From Rodentibacter sp. JRC1 (GTDB lineage: Bacteria > Pseudomonadota > Gammaproteobacteria > Enterobacterales > Pasteurellaceae), in the NCBI RefSeq assembly GCF_020521555.1, contig NZ_BPWA01000001.1, forward strand, positions 2,046,001-2,110,000: DNA of 64,000 bases, given 5' to 3'. Made by a program: the position numbers and the translations under genes. Below the pieces are notes generated by a model. It had not been told where the DNA came from. It was given only the letters and a program-made list of their open reading frames with translations, and searched no databases. Positions within the stretch are counted from its first letter, which is position 1. Each line of letters starts with the position of its first letter. Positions 47,115-59,020 of this stretch are shown one piece after another.

Positions 47115-48590
47115 TTATTTTACCTGATTAATCAAAAACTGCGTTAATAAGGAAACCGGGCGACCTGTTGCACCTTTATTTGCGCCTTGAAGCCAAGCGG
47201 TGCCTGCGATATCTAAATGCGCCCAACGATATTTTTTGGTGAAGTTAGATAAAAATGCGCCGGCAGTGCTTGCGCCTCCCCAACGTCCGCCGATATTGGC
47301 GAGATCCGCAAACGGGGATTTGAGTTGCTCTTGATATTCTTCGCTTAATGGTAAATGCCACGCTTTGTCCTGAGTTTGTTGTGCGGCATTAAGTAAGTCG
47401 TTTGTCAGATTTTTATCCTCTGAGATTAATCCGCTGTTGTGTTGACCTAAAGCAACGACACAAGCACCTGTTAAGGTGGCCACATCAATAACCAATTCCG
47501 GTTCGAAACGCTCTACATAGGTGAGGGCATCGCAAAGCACGAGGCGACCTTCCGCGTCTGTATTTAACACTTCTACGGTTAAGCCGTTCATTGTAGTGAG
47601 AATATCGCCGGGGCGGTAGGCGTTGCCGTCCGGTAAGTTTTCACAGCCGGCAAGAACCGCAATTATGTTGAGAGGTAAATTTAATTCAGCAACGGCTTTC
47701 ATTGTACCGAATACGGAGGCTGCACCGCCCATATCGTATTTCATTTCATCCATTTCTGCTGCCGGTTTTAAAGAGATGCCACCGGCATCAAAGGTTAAGC
47801 CTTTGCCGACAAGGACGATAGGTTTGGCATTTTTATCGGGTGCATTGTTAAAGTGAAGAACAGACATATAAGCTGAATTTGCCGAACCGCGGGAAACGGC
47901 TAAATAGGCGTTCATACCCAGCTCCGCCATTGTTTTTTCATCAATTACATCAAGTGAAAGTGCGGTTGATTTTTCCGCTAAATTTTTTGCTTGTTCGGCG
48001 AGATAAGCAGGGTTGCACACATTCGGCGGCATATTGGCGATATCACGTGCCGCTTTCACGCCGGAAGCAATTGCCTGTGCGTGAGTAATCGCAAGTTCTG
48101 CTTGTTTGCTATCGGCGTTGAACGTAATACTTTTTAAATTCAGTGCTTCTGCTTTTTTAGATTTGAATTGATCGAATTGGTAATTGGTGTGCTCGATAGT
48201 TTCAATGGCAAAACGCACATTCCAGTAGAGATCGCGATTTTTAAGTTCAATTTCTGTTAAATAGGAAACGGCTTCCTGTATATTTGCTTCTTTTAATGCC
48301 TTTAAGGTGTTTTGAATAAGTTGTTTATATTGGCGTTCGGTCAGTTCTCCCTTTTGTCCGCAACCAACGATAAGTACACGTTTTGCTGCAATGCCGTTAA
48401 GATCGCGCAGTAAAAGGGTTTGCCCTAATTTACCGGTGAGTTCGCCGGATTTGATTAATTGATTCAGATAGCCCTGTGTGGCGTGGTCGATTTCACTGAA
48501 ACTTTTTGAAAATTCGTTGTTCTCATACACACCGATTAAGATACACTCTACAGCTTGAGAAAGTGCGGTCGATTTTGCTTGATATTTCAT
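47115..48590 (-). CDS. pepA: Leucyl aminopeptidase (PepA)
   Basis: A dinuclear-metal M17 aminopeptidase of 491 residues. The catalytic signature [17 protein letters not shown] and the metal-binding [16 protein letters not shown] and [10 protein letters not shown] are intact. E. coli PepA also binds DNA in Xer recombination; whether this one does cannot be seen. Two uptake sequences are inside. The start has an AAGGAAA site. It is divergent from lptF. Confidence 0.95.
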   Translation of the reverse strand: MKYQAKSTALSQAVECILIGVYENNEFSKSFSEIDHATQGYLNQLIKSGELTGKLGQTLLLRDLNGIAAKRVLIVGCGQKGELTERQYKQLIQNTLKALKEANIQEAVSYLTEIELKNRDLYWNVRFAIETIEHTNYQFDQFKSKKAEALNLKSITFNADSKQAELAITHAQAIASGVKAARDIANMPPNVCNPAYLAEQAKNLAEKSTALSLDVIDEKTMAELGMNAYLAVSRGSANSAYMSVLHFNNAPDKNAKPIVLVGKGLTFDAGGISLKPAAEMDEMKYDMGGAASVFGTMKAVAELNLPLNIIAVLAGCENLPDGNAYRPGDILTTMNGLTVEVLNTDAEGRLVLCDALTYVERFEPELVIDVATLTGACVVALGQHNSGLISEDKNLTNDLLNAAQQTQDKAWHLPLSEEYQEQLKSPFADLANIGGRWGGASTAGAFLSNFTKKYRWAHLDIAGTAWLQGANKGATGRPVSLLTQFLINQVK

Positions 48591-48720
48591 TTGATTTCCT
48601 TATTTGGTCTGTTTAATTTAGCGAAAATAAGGTATCATACGCGACCGGTTTTATCTAGGGTTATTAGGCGTTCATTCGCATTCTCCCCCCGATTTTAATG
48701 ATAAAGAATAACGAAATAAG

Positions 48721-49815
48721 ATGATTTTAACTCGATATTTAACAAAAGAAGTATTCAAAAGCCAAGTGGCGATTTTGTTCATTTTGCTGGTGATCTTTTT
48801 TTCTCAGCAACTTGTGCGTGTATTGGGATCGGCTGCAAATGGTAAGGTACCGGCGGATTTAGTGTTTTCGTTGTTAGGTTTAGGTATGCCGGCGATGGCG
48901 CAATTGATGTTGCCATTGTGCTTGTTTATTGCGATTTTACTTACTTTCGGGCGTTTATATGCGGAAAGCGAAATTACCGTAATGCGTGCTTGCGGTGTAG
49001 GGCAAGGAATCTTGGTTCGGGTTGCGTTATTATTATCTTTATTAACCGCAGGGCTTGCTGCCTATAATGCTTTATGGCTTTCCCCTTGGGCAATTCAAAA
49101 GCAAAGCACGATTGTTGAAGAGGCGAAAGCAAATCCAACCATGGGAGCCCTTTCTTCCGGTCAGTTTATGTCCACCGGTAACAATGACTTCGTGTTGTTT
49201 ATTGATCGTATCAAAGGCAGTCAAATTAATGATGTTTATTTGTTCCAAACCACGCCTAAAGGGCAATCCAAACCTTCGGTGGTGACGGCAGAAAACGGTG
49301 AACTGAAAGCATTGCCAAATGGTGATCAAATATTGAATTTACAAAATGTACAGCGGGTTGAAGGCACGGCGGCATTGCCTGATTTCCGCATTACACATTT
49401 TGATGATTACCAAGCCTATTTAGGCTATCAATCCACTGATAGTAAATCCGATGAAGCGGCGACACTTTCATCAGATGAATTGATGAAGCAAAACAGTCCT
49501 GCCGCCAAGGCTGAATTACAGTGGCGTATTTCTTTGGTGTTAGCCGTGCCATTGATGGCATTAATTGCCGTGCCGCTTAGTCGAGTCAATCCCCGTCAAG
49601 GTCGTTTTGCGAAAATTTTACCCGCATTATTGCTTTACCTTATTTATTTCTTATTACAGAGTTCATTTAAATCCGCCGGTTCAGCCGGAAAATTAGACGC
49701 AGCGATTTTTATGCCTATCGTCAATATCATTTTCTTATTGCTCGGTATTATTCTGAATGGTTGGGATAGTACGCCGATGTATAAACTCCGTAGTTTTTTT
49801 AGCCGAAAAGGGTAA
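48721..49815 (+). CDS. lptF: LPS export permease LptF
   Basis: 364 residues: two transmembrane regions with three helices each (N-terminal about 1-110, C-terminal about 265-350) flank a periplasmic jellyroll domain. The N-terminus [17 protein letters not shown] is typical. With LptG and LptB it pulls LPS out of the inner membrane. The stop is five bases before lptG. Confidence 0.94.
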   Translation: MILTRYLTKEVFKSQVAILFILLVIFFSQQLVRVLGSAANGKVPADLVFSLLGLGMPAMAQLMLPLCLFIAILLTFGRLYAESEITVMRACGVGQGILVRVALLLSLLTAGLAAYNALWLSPWAIQKQSTIVEEAKANPTMGALSSGQFMSTGNNDFVLFIDRIKGSQINDVYLFQTTPKGQSKPSVVTAENGELKALPNGDQILNLQNVQRVEGTAALPDFRITHFDDYQAYLGYQSTDSKSDEAATLSSDELMKQNSPAAKAELQWRISLVLAVPLMALIAVPLSRVNPRQGRFAKILPALLLYLIYFLLQSSFKSAGSAGKLDAAIFMPIVNIIFLLLGIILNGWDSTPMYKLRSFFSRKG

Positions 49816-49820
49816 GCCGA

Positions 49821-50900
49821 ATGATGATGAATACCTTAGACCGTTATATTGGTAAAAGCATTTTAGGGGCGATTTTTGCAACCTTATTAACGTTTGTTGG
49901 TTTATCGGCAATTATTAAATTTGTAGAGCAATTTAGAAGCGTAGGAAAAGGTTCTTATGATGTATTACAAGCGGTAGCTTACACATTTTTAACGATACCG
50001 AAAGATGTCGAAACCTTTTTCCCGATGGCAGCATTACTTGGGGCATTAATTGCGCTTGGCGGGCTTGCCAGTCGTAGCGAGCTGGTGGTAATGCAATCTG
50101 CCGGATTTTCCCGTTTTAAAATCGGTTTGGCGGTAATGAAAACCGCGTTACCACTGGTTGTTTTGACCATGGTTATTGGTGAGTGGGGGATTCCGCAAAC
50201 GGAACAATTTGCCAGAGATATGCGTACACGTGCGATTTCCGGTGGTTCAATGCTTTCCGTAAAAAATGGTGTTTGGGCGAAAGATGGTCAGAATTTTGTT
50301 TTTGTACGTAGAGTGTCGGAAGAAGCAAAACTAAATGACGTATATATTTATAGCTTTGATGATAATCGAAACCTTATCGGTTTAAAACACGCCAACCAAG
50401 GAACCTATTTACCGGAAGAAGGCAAGTGGGAGTTACGCCAAGTCAGCCATTCAGTTATCGGGCAAGAGCAAATTTCTAATACGAATCGATTATCCGAACG
50501 CTGGGAAACCAATTTAACACCGGATAAGTTAGGGGCGGTTTCATTGCGCCCAACGTCATTGTCTGTTAGTGGGTTGTATGAATATATCGCGTTTTTAAAA
50601 GAAACGGGACAAGATGCAAGACGTTTTGAACTGACTTTTTGGCGTAAAATTTTCCAACCGATTTCAGTTGGTGTGATGATGATGTTGGCGCTTTCCTTTA
50701 TTTTCGGATCTTTACGAAGTGTTACTGCGGGGGCGAGGATCGTAACGGGAATTTGTTTCGGTTTCTTGTTTTATGTGGTAAACGAAATTTTCGGACAACT
50801 TAGCGTGGTTTATAGCATGCCGGCGATGTTTGGCGCGTTGATTCCAAGTCTATTATTTATCGCCATTATTTGGTGGTTATTGAGTAAGAAGCGGGATTGA
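49821..50900 (+). CDS. lptG: LPS export permease LptG
   Basis: 359 residues, same layout as LptF, with NTLDRYIGKSILGAIFATL at the N-terminus and RKIFQPISVGVMMMLALSFIFG before the last helices. The codons ATGATGATG at the start leave the exact initiator uncertain by two codons. It is cotranscribed with lptF. Confidence 0.94.
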   Translation: MMMNTLDRYIGKSILGAIFATLLTFVGLSAIIKFVEQFRSVGKGSYDVLQAVAYTFLTIPKDVETFFPMAALLGALIALGGLASRSELVVMQSAGFSRFKIGLAVMKTALPLVVLTMVIGEWGIPQTEQFARDMRTRAISGGSMLSVKNGVWAKDGQNFVFVRRVSEEAKLNDVYIYSFDDNRNLIGLKHANQGTYLPEEGKWELRQVSHSVIGQEQISNTNRLSERWETNLTPDKLGAVSLRPTSLSVSGLYEYIAFLKETGQDARRFELTFWRKIFQPISVGVMMMLALSFIFGSLRSVTAGARIVTGICFGFLFYVVNEIFGQLSVVYSMPAMFGALIPSLLFIAIIWWLLSKKRD

Positions 50901-50904
50901 TTTT

Positions 50905-51055
50905 CAGCATTATGTATCACTTGCACAAAAGACCATTTTTTTATCCATACGTAGGGTGCGTTAGTCTTTCCGTAACGCACCAAATTGGGCTTTAATGGTG
51001 CGTTCCTTTGGCTAACACACCTTACTCTGTTTTATGCAACAGCTACATAATATCG
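50905..51055. repeat. MITE-like element, copy 2, with near-perfect target duplication
   Basis: 151 bp. The left end is CAGCATTATGTATCACTTGC, the right end ends GCTACATAATATCG. Inside are GTAGGGTGCGTTAG and GTAACGCACCA, then TGGTGCGTTC. The flanking octamers TTGATTTT (50897-50904) and TTAATTTT (51056-51063) match at seven of eight positions, as expected of an aged 8-bp duplication. Confidence 0.75.
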
Positions 51056-51073
51056 TTAATTTTCAACACATAG

Positions 51074-51135
51074 AAAGTGCGGTCAATTTCAATTGTATTT
51101 TAAAACGCTAAAGAAATTGACCACACTTTTTTAGA
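51074..51135. terminator. Imperfect uptake-sequence hairpin between lptG and fbp
   Basis: AAAGTGCGGTCAATTTC (51074-51090) pairs with GAAATTGACCACACTTT (51113-51129), a 17-bp stem with one mismatch where the second uptake core has decayed. T-runs follow on the plus strand. Confidence 0.75.
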
Positions 51136-51138
51136 CGG

Positions 51139-52143
51139 TTAGTTGTCTTTAAATTCTTCCATCATTTTTTGCGCTTTTTTCACCATTTCTTCAGAACCGA
51201 CAAATAAGGGTACGCGTTCGTGTAGCTCTTTCGGTTCTATATCTAAAATTCTGCGATAGCCGTTAGTCGCCAAACCGCCGGCTTGTTCTGCTAAGAATGC
51301 GATTGGATTTCCTTCATAAAGTAAGCGCAATTTCCCTTCCGGATAAGTAGTTGCACTCGGGTAAATATAAATCCCGCCTTTTAATAAATTACGGTGAAAA
51401 TCAGCCACAAGCGAACCGATGTAACGGGATACATAAGGGCGTTGTGTCGATTTATCTTCTTCTTGGCAGTATTTGATATATTTTTTCACACCCTGTGGAA
51501 ATTTGAGATATTGCCCTTCGTTGATGGAATAAATACGACCGTTTTTCGGCATTTGCATATTTTCATGAGACAGGCAAAAAGTGCCGATAGACGGATCGTA
51601 AGTAAAACCATTCACGCCGTGTCCGGTGGTGTAAACCAACATCGTTGATGAGCCGTACACAATATAGCCGGCGGCAACCTGTTTGTTTCCCGGCTGGAGA
51701 AAATCTTCCAAAGTTACCGGCGTGCCGATAGGGGATATACGGCGATAAATGGAGAAAATTGTTCCTACGGAAACATTCACGTCAATATTGGACGAACCGT
51801 CAAGCGGGTCTGTGAGAATCACATATTTTGCATTACGTCCTCGTTCGGTATCAAATGCGATGAAACTTTCTTCTTCCTCTGAAGCAAAACCTGCCACTTC
51901 TTCACGTGCCATCAATGCCGCTTTCATTGTGTTGTGAGCAAAGAGATCCAGCTTCATTTGGCTTTCACCTTGTACATTCTCAACACCTGATTGCCCTAAA
52001 ATATTCGTTAAGCCCGCTTTGTTTATATCACGGTGAATAATTTTCGCCAATAAACGAATAGAAGACAAAATACCACTCAATTCCCCCTTTGCATTAGGGT
52101 ATTCCGCTTGGCGTTCTACAATAAATTCACTTAATGTTTTCAT
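51139..52143 (-). CDS. fbp: Fructose-1,6-bisphosphatase class 1
   Basis: Gluconeogenic enzyme, 334 residues. The metal-binding motif [25 protein letters not shown] is clear, as is the C-terminal [10 protein letters not shown] block. The start at 52143 has an AAAGGAAAAG ribosome site. The 37-codon in-frame extension upstream has no site and is not family-like. Confidence 0.96.
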   Translation of the reverse strand: MKTLSEFIVERQAEYPNAKGELSGILSSIRLLAKIIHRDINKAGLTNILGQSGVENVQGESQMKLDLFAHNTMKAALMAREEVAGFASEEEESFIAFDTERGRNAKYVILTDPLDGSSNIDVNVSVGTIFSIYRRISPIGTPVTLEDFLQPGNKQVAAGYIVYGSSTMLVYTTGHGVNGFTYDPSIGTFCLSHENMQMPKNGRIYSINEGQYLKFPQGVKKYIKYCQEEDKSTQRPYVSRYIGSLVADFHRNLLKGGIYIYPSATTYPEGKLRLLYEGNPIAFLAEQAGGLATNGYRRILDIEPKELHERVPLFVGSEEMVKKAQKMMEEFKDN

Positions 52144-52352
52144 GCTTTTCCTTTTATGTTTATACAGATCGGCGGAAATTATATGCGATTTGAATTTTTC
52201 ACAAAAAAGCCAATTTTTCAGAATGGGATCTTGATCACAAATTATTTTTTTCAAAAAACGATTGACAGATCAATGATTTTCTAAACACTCATCAAAACGC
52301 TCTCTTTTTCCGTGTCAAGAAATTCTTCACATTTGTTTGGAACGCTGAATTC

Positions 52353-53039
52353 TTAAATGCCCGATTTTCTTTCCTGTAACCATCTTGACAAGTGAATATC
52401 CACGATATCGACCAAGTGTTTGAGAAACGAAATGTCTTGTCCATTATGAAAACGTTGTGTATCACGAGAGCGAAACAATAAAAGTGCGGTCGGTTTGTGC
52501 GTATTTTTTGTCCCGAGTAGGCAGCAAGCAACGGAACCGATAGGAAATTCTTCCGCTAAAAACATTAGGGATTTTTCTTTATTGCTTAAATCTCCCAGAT
52601 AAAACCGGCGTAAGCCAAAGCGTTCTAACCGAATAATTTCAAAGGCTTTTCGATCAATCCGGTAGTGAGCAGGCAAACTGTTATCTTTTTCCCAGCTGTC
52701 GCTAAATAGCAGAATTTTAGCTCCATCCAATTCATAGGATTTTGCCCATTGATCCAACTTATTTGCCGCAGAAAGAAAATTTTCCGCTTGAAAAAGTTTC
52801 TTTTGTAGCGGCATTAGAGCGAAAAAAATATCGGCTTCTTGAATAGCCAGTTGGTGAAGTTTTTCAATCTGTGAAGTTAACGTGGTGATTTGTTTACGTT
52901 GCTGTGCCAATTGTGCTTCAACGAGCGATATTGAACCTTTATGCGGGTGGTATAGCGTTAATGTTTCTAATAAATCGGGGTGTTGTGTGAAGAAATCGGG
53001 ATGTGTTTTGAGATAAGTAATAATGTCTTGTGTATTCAT
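52353..53039 (-). CDS. DUF484 family protein
   Basis: 228 residues with an N-terminal helical part (IITYLKTHPDFFTQHPDLLETL), a coiled-coil-like stretch (QLAQQRKQITTLTSQIEKLHQLA) and a GAF-like domain to the end. It belongs to the family usually encoded beside xerC, whose function is unknown. Here no xerC is adjacent: fbp follows after about 210 bases. Confidence 0.8.
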   Translation of the reverse strand: MNTQDIITYLKTHPDFFTQHPDLLETLTLYHPHKGSISLVEAQLAQQRKQITTLTSQIEKLHQLAIQEADIFFALMPLQKKLFQAENFLSAANKLDQWAKSYELDGAKILLFSDSWEKDNSLPAHYRIDRKAFEIIRLERFGLRRFYLGDLSNKEKSLMFLAEEFPIGSVACCLLGTKNTHKPTALLLFRSRDTQRFHNGQDISFLKHLVDIVDIHLSRWLQERKSGI

Positions 53040-53117
53040 GATAATGTAGGGGTGTGGTGTCGTTTACCACTAAATATTAGCAGGGCGTATATGATTATAC
53101 GCCCTACAACTGCAAAA

Positions 53118-54482
<1,365 letters not shown>

Positions 54483-54625
54483 TTACTTTGGCACTAGAGT
54501 GTCTAATAGCGATGTTTTAATGAAGAATGTATGCGAATCTCGCATCAATCACGGTTCGCTATGCTAAACTATTCCGCTGCTGCTTTCTAGTTTTTTCTTA
54601 CGGTAATATGAGTTCAATCTAGTTA

Positions 54626-55408
54626 TTACTCGGATGTTTTGGGGTTACGACGAAAGAAAATACTAAATAATCCGAACAAGAAACCTATTCCTGCTCCTAT
54701 TATCGCCCAGCTTTTCCGTCCTTGAGGTTTGGGAGCTTGAGGGCTTTTTATGAAATGAAAGGCGGTAAATTGTTCATCAAGCGGGCTTACGGATCTCATC
54801 ATATTTAATTTTTCTTGCCAATCTTGGTTTCTTGCACTATTGCTATTGTTCAAGTTAAATTGTGCCGCAGTTTTCACTTGAGTAAATAAGTTTTTCCATT
54901 GAATAATGAGTTCATCATAAAGATGTTTTTGAGTTAGTGCATTGGCATTATTTATCAAGGAAGAGAGCGACGTATTTAATTGCTCCGATTCATTTAATCT
55001 GAGGGTTATTTTTCCACTTTTATTATTGATCGGTTGGAAATGGGTTTCTTCGATTAATTCATTTAATAGAGGTATTTTCTCTTTTGTGTCGCCAGCTATT
55101 TTTTGTTGATAGTATGCAGAGTTTTCCCAAAAGTTTTTCAAGTTATCATAGGAAACCAGTTGCTCGGTAAAATTTTGATATACTTCATTGGGGATATTTT
55201 CATCCGCTTTATCTTGACTCTTCATCAGATGATACATTGAAGATAAAGAGTAGTAATTGCCCAATTGAGATAAGGCAGGTTGGGTGATTTCAGCTTCCGT
55301 TTTCCATATCGGATGTACCCAATAACTGGTGGCATATCCGATTCCCCCGCAAAGTGCGGTCGAAATCACGAATGTTTTTAGCTTTGATTTTCTCTTTAAA
55401 GATGGCAT
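54626..55408 (-). CDS. Wzz-family polysaccharide chain-length determinant
   Basis: 260 residues with an N-terminal membrane helix (LKTFVISTALCGGIGYATSYWV) and a C-terminal one (SWAIIGAGIGFLFGLFSIFF) enclosing a periplasmic helical domain. The PxxP-like segment KSPQAPKPQGR precedes the second helix, as in Wzz/WzzE chain-length regulators. No O-antigen or ECA synthesis genes are adjacent, so its polymer is not known. An uptake sequence lies near 55354. Confidence 0.82.
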   Translation of the reverse strand: MPSLKRKSKLKTFVISTALCGGIGYATSYWVHPIWKTEAEITQPALSQLGNYYSLSSMYHLMKSQDKADENIPNEVYQNFTEQLVSYDNLKNFWENSAYYQQKIAGDTKEKIPLLNELIEETHFQPINNKSGKITLRLNESEQLNTSLSSLINNANALTQKHLYDELIIQWKNLFTQVKTAAQFNLNNSNSARNQDWQEKLNMMRSVSPLDEQFTAFHFIKSPQAPKPQGRKSWAIIGAGIGFLFGLFSIFFRRNPKTSE

Positions 55409-55468
55409 ATAAATTCCTATTTATTTTTGTTTCTCTTGAATTAATATGAATAACAATACAATAAAACC

Positions 55469-55502
55469 GGAACCGTTTTTGATTTCGTCAAAAAACGATT
55501 CC
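55469..55502 (-). terminator. Hairpin after lysC
   Basis: GGAACCGTTTTTGA / TCAAAAAACGATTCC, an imperfect 13-bp stem in the gap between lysC and the wzz-like gene, followed on the minus strand by TTTTATT. Confidence 0.65.
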
Positions 55503-55516
55503 GACTATTCATTTTT

Positions 55517-56869
55517 TTATTCAAATAACGATTTGTGTAGTGAACGAACGACTTCATCTGCGTGTTCACTTTGTACTAACATACAAATGTTATTTGTGCT
55601 TGCACCATAGCTGATCATTCGAACGCTGTAAGGCTCAAGCGTATCAAAAATACGTTTTGCTACACCTGCCGCAATATGTAAATCATTGCCGATAAGTGCG
55701 ACTAAAGATAAGCCGGTATCCACCTTCACCGTACAATACTGTCTTAATTCTTCTAATAATTCGCTGGAAAGCAATTCTGTACCGGAGACGGCAGAACCGG
55801 TTTTATCTAAGGTTAATGCGATACTTATTTCGGAAGTTGTGATGGTATCCACTGAAATTTTGTGTTTTGCCAAAATACTGAATACGTTCGCCAAGAAACC
55901 CTGTGCATGTAACATACTGAGGCTGGAAAGGGTTAATAAGGTTTGATCCCTGCGTAGTGCGATGGCACGGAAAGTCGGACGGGGTTGCGGATTCCGTGTT
56001 ACCCATGTTCCGCCGTCTTGCGGTGCTTTGCTTGAGCCGACATAAACCGGAATATTGCTACGAACCGCAGGAAGTAAGGTTGCCGGGTGTAGCACTTTTG
56101 CACCGAAAGTTGCCATTTCGGCGGCCTCGGCAAAGCTCATCGTATCAATACGTTGTGCGGCGGGTACAATACGTGGATCGGTGGTATAAATACCTGCAAC
56201 ATCCGTCCAAATTAAAACATCTTTTGCATTTAATACTTCGGCTAATAACGCAGCGGAATAATCACTTCCACCTCTGCCTAATGTTGTTGTTTTACCGCCC
56301 GCTTCACGACCGATAAAACCTTGTATTACCACTAATTCGCCACGATCAATCAATGGTTTTAAAATGTTATCGCTATTAGCTTGGGTTTGTTTATCATTCG
56401 GTACGGCTTTGCCGAAGTGGTCGTTGGTTGCCACAACGGTGCGAACGTCAATCCAAGTCGCACTGGCGTTTTGTTCACGCAGGATTTCAATAAAAATTCG
56501 GGTGGACATCATTTCACCGTGACTTATTAACTCATCGGTTAAGGCTGGTGAAGTGGCAAGACTTGCGGCTTCGGAAAGATATTCAATATTTTCAAAGTAT
56601 TTTTCTATGACAGGGCGGACACGGCTATCGTCTTTAAGTTCATTTAAGATGTTTTCTTGAATTTGACGAATTTCACTGACAAGCTTTCTCCGTTTTTCCG
56701 CTTCCACACCACCGGCAAGTTCCACCAAAAGATTGGTGATTCCGGCAGATGCGGAAAGCACCACGACACGTGTATTAGGATCCGCAATGACGATTTTTGC
56801 ACAAGCCGTCATTGCAGCGTAATTGGCAACAGAAGTTCCTCCGAATTTAGCAATTGATAAATGAGACAT
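55517..56869 (-). CDS. lysC: Aspartokinase (lysine-sensitive type, LysC-like)
   Basis: Phosphorylates aspartate at the head of the lysine, threonine and methionine pathways, 450 residues. The kinase start IAKFGGTSV, the segment LGRGGSDYSAALLAEVLNA and two C-terminal ACT domains (about residues 310-450) are visible. No homoserine dehydrogenase is fused. The start at 56869 has an AGGA site; 28 extra in-frame codons upstream read as non-coding. No lysine riboswitch was seen in the 160-base gap upstream. Confidence 0.92.
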   Translation of the reverse strand: MSHLSIAKFGGTSVANYAAMTACAKIVIADPNTRVVVLSASAGITNLLVELAGGVEAEKRRKLVSEIRQIQENILNELKDDSRVRPVIEKYFENIEYLSEAASLATSPALTDELISHGEMMSTRIFIEILREQNASATWIDVRTVVATNDHFGKAVPNDKQTQANSDNILKPLIDRGELVVIQGFIGREAGGKTTTLGRGGSDYSAALLAEVLNAKDVLIWTDVAGIYTTDPRIVPAAQRIDTMSFAEAAEMATFGAKVLHPATLLPAVRSNIPVYVGSSKAPQDGGTWVTRNPQPRPTFRAIALRRDQTLLTLSSLSMLHAQGFLANVFSILAKHKISVDTITTSEISIALTLDKTGSAVSGTELLSSELLEELRQYCTVKVDTGLSLVALIGNDLHIAAGVAKRIFDTLEPYSVRMISYGASTNNICMLVQSEHADEVVRSLHKSLFE

Positions 56870-57029
56870 AGATAATTCCTCGATTAAAATAAATATTATA
56901 GAGATTGTGTTTGCAAGCGTTATAGAAATAGCGACTTCATAAAAAATTGTCAATTATATTCCATAAAAAATAAGTAAAAAGTTGAGCAAATTTAAAACTC
57001 AAATTAATTATCGGATAGCTTGATAAATA

Positions 57030-57704
57030 TTACAGGTTATTCGGTAGTGGAAGCGGTTCAGGTTCACGAAGAAAATAAGGTTGGATACCTGCGACTAAAT
57101 CAAATATCGCTTTAACACGTGCAAACATTTCTCTTACTCTTGTAGCCAAATATACTTCCGGTTGTTTTGCGACAAAACAAATCGCATTAATATCATAATA
57201 TTTGGCGATTAAGAGTGCGCGTTCACAGTGAAATCGCTGACTGATAATCGTATAGGACGGTACTTGAAAAACTTTACTCGCACGTAATACAGAGTCTAAA
57301 GTGCGAAAACCGGCAAAATCTTGGAACAGCCGATCTTCAGGTATTCCCATTTTACGTAAATCTCTTAGCATCATACGAGGCTCGTTATATTGTAGAGTAC
57401 GATTATCACCGCTTAAAAGCAGGTAGCTGACCTTGTTATTTTCGATAAGCGTTTTGGCCGAGTCGAGGCGGTTGGTATAGTAATCGTTGGTTTTGCCTGT
57501 CGCCACATATTTTGATGTACCAAGCACCACTGCATAAGGGCGGTAGGGGAGATCGTCAATTTGTTCAAACACTCGCTCTCGAACATAAAAGCTGACGCTT
57601 TGATCGATGATGACACAAACTAAAAATACAAACACACCACCACAAAACACTGCGCGAATGATTTTTTTCAGGTGAAGACGATACCAAAGAGAAAGTGCGG
57701 TCAT
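57030..57704 (-). CDS. sanA: SanA-like membrane protein (DUF218)
   Basis: 224 residues with one N-terminal membrane helix (IIRAVFCGGVFVFLVCVII) and a DUF218 domain: AVVLGTSKYVATGKTNDYYTNRLD, YLLLSGDN, AGFRTLDSVLRASKVF and SQRFHCERALLIA. This fits E. coli SanA, linked to vancomycin sensitivity and envelope barrier function, whose activity is unknown. The start overlaps an uptake sequence just upstream. Confidence 0.85.
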   Translation of the reverse strand: MTALSLWYRLHLKKIIRAVFCGGVFVFLVCVIIDQSVSFYVRERVFEQIDDLPYRPYAVVLGTSKYVATGKTNDYYTNRLDSAKTLIENNKVSYLLLSGDNRTLQYNEPRMMLRDLRKMGIPEDRLFQDFAGFRTLDSVLRASKVFQVPSYTIISQRFHCERALLIAKYYDINAICFVAKQPEVYLATRVREMFARVKAIFDLVAGIQPYFLREPEPLPLPNNL

Positions 57705-57819
57705 TTTTTAAAGCGTTTTGAAATCGAATATGCTCGGTAACATAATGAAAAATAGCAATAAATTCAAGTTGAATTTTGTATCTATTGTTATGTTTGAGTT
57801 TTTTAATGTGATGCATTTT

Positions 57820-57871
57820 AGCCGTTTAGACGGCTAAAATTTCTTGACAAAGCAGATGAGCTGTTGATAAT
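57820..57871 (+). promoter_or_regulatory. metX promoter with tandem met boxes (MetJ operator)
   Basis: Two consecutive 8-mers, AGCCGTTT (6/8) and AGACGGCT (7/8 to the met box AGACGTCT), stand at 57820-57835. The promoter TTGACA (57844-57849), 16-base spacer and GATAAT (57866-57871) follow directly. MetJ bound there would block metX. Confidence 0.75.
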
Positions 57872-57906
57872 TGAGGCATTTCTTAGTCGCGTGTAATAGG
57901 TTTTCA

Positions 57907-58989
57907 ATGGCTGTTCAAAATGTGGTTCTTTTTCAAGACAACCCGCTTAGGCTTTTGCTTGGTGGTGAGCTCTCTACGATCGATGTGGCTTACCAAACAT
58001 ACGGAACATTGAATGCCGATAAAGATAATATCGTATTAATCTGTCATGCGCTTACGGGAGATGCCGAGCCTTATTTTCCTAATGGAGAGCAAAATGGTTG
58101 GTGGCAGCATTTTATGGGAGATGGGTTGGCATTAGACACTTCCCGTTATTTTTTTATTTGCTCAAATGTATTGGGTGGTTGCAAAGGCACGACCGGCCCT
58201 GCTTCTATCGATCCTCAGAGCAATAAGCCTTACGGTAGCCGATTTCCGATGATTACGGTACAAGATATCGTACACGTGCAAAAAGCTTTGATTGATCATC
58301 TCGGTATTACGCATTTAAAAGCGGTGATCGGCGGTTCTTTCGGTGGAATGCAGGCGACTCAGTGGGGGATAGAATACCCTGATTTTGTGGATAACATTGT
58401 CAATCTTTGCTCTTCGCTTTTTTTCAGTGCAGAAGCGATTGGTTTCAATCATATTATGCGTCAAGCGATAATTAACGATCCGAATTTTAATGGTGGCGAT
58501 TATTATGGCGGTACACCACCGGATCAGGGTTTATCTATAGCGCGTATGTTAGGAATGTTGACTTACCGTACCGATTTGCAACTTGCCAAAGCTTTTGGAC
58601 GCGCCACCAAAACCGAGGGCGATTTTTGGGGCGATTATTTTCAAGTGGAATCTTATCTTAGCTATCAAGGAAAAAAATTTCTCCAACGCTTTGATGCAAA
58701 TAGTTATCTCCATTTATTACGTGCTTTAGATATGTATGATCCCGCTCTTGGTTATGATGATATAAAAACCGCCCTTTCCCGCATAAAGGCACGTTATACA
58801 TTGGTTTCCGTTACAACCGATCAACTTTTTAAATCCGTCGATTTACATAAAAGCAAAGGACTTCTGGAACAAAACAATGTGTCATTAGCTTTCTATGAAT
58901 TTCCCTCAATTTATGGACATGACGCGTTTTTGGTAGATTATGACGGATTTGACAAGTGGATTCGGGAAGGTCTGGCAGGGGAAAATTAA
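57907..58989 (+). CDS. metX: Homoserine O-acetyltransferase
   Basis: An alpha/beta-hydrolase enzyme making O-acetylhomoserine for methionine synthesis, 360 residues. The nucleophile is Ser144 in GGSFGGMQA, with Asp in VTTDQLF and His in YGHDAFLVD completing the triad. The start at 57907 is favoured over an upstream TTG at 57871, which lies within the promoter. It supplies substrate to MetB (11.4-12.5 kb). A USS-pair terminator overlaps its last bases. Confidence 0.94.
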   Translation: MAVQNVVLFQDNPLRLLLGGELSTIDVAYQTYGTLNADKDNIVLICHALTGDAEPYFPNGEQNGWWQHFMGDGLALDTSRYFFICSNVLGGCKGTTGPASIDPQSNKPYGSRFPMITVQDIVHVQKALIDHLGITHLKAVIGGSFGGMQATQWGIEYPDFVDNIVNLCSSLFFSAEAIGFNHIMRQAIINDPNFNGGDYYGGTPPDQGLSIARMLGMLTYRTDLQLAKAFGRATKTEGDFWGDYFQVESYLSYQGKKFLQRFDANSYLHLLRALDMYDPALGYDDIKTALSRIKARYTLVSVTTDQLFKSVDLHKSKGLLEQNNVSLAFYEFPSIYGHDAFLVDYDGFDKWIREGLAGEN

Positions 58990-59017
58990 AAGTGCGGTTA
59001 ATTTCGACCGCACTTTT
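58988..59017. terminator. USS-pair terminator between metX and the nitroreductase gene
   Basis: AAAAGTGCGGT and ACCGCACTTTT pair around an 8-base loop between convergent genes. Confidence 0.88.
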
Positions 59018-59020
59018 CCA

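Noticed and set aside
56870..57029. Lysine riboswitch before lysC
   Set aside because: The 160-base gap lacks the recognisable conserved junction sequences and is shorter than the aptamer usually needs.
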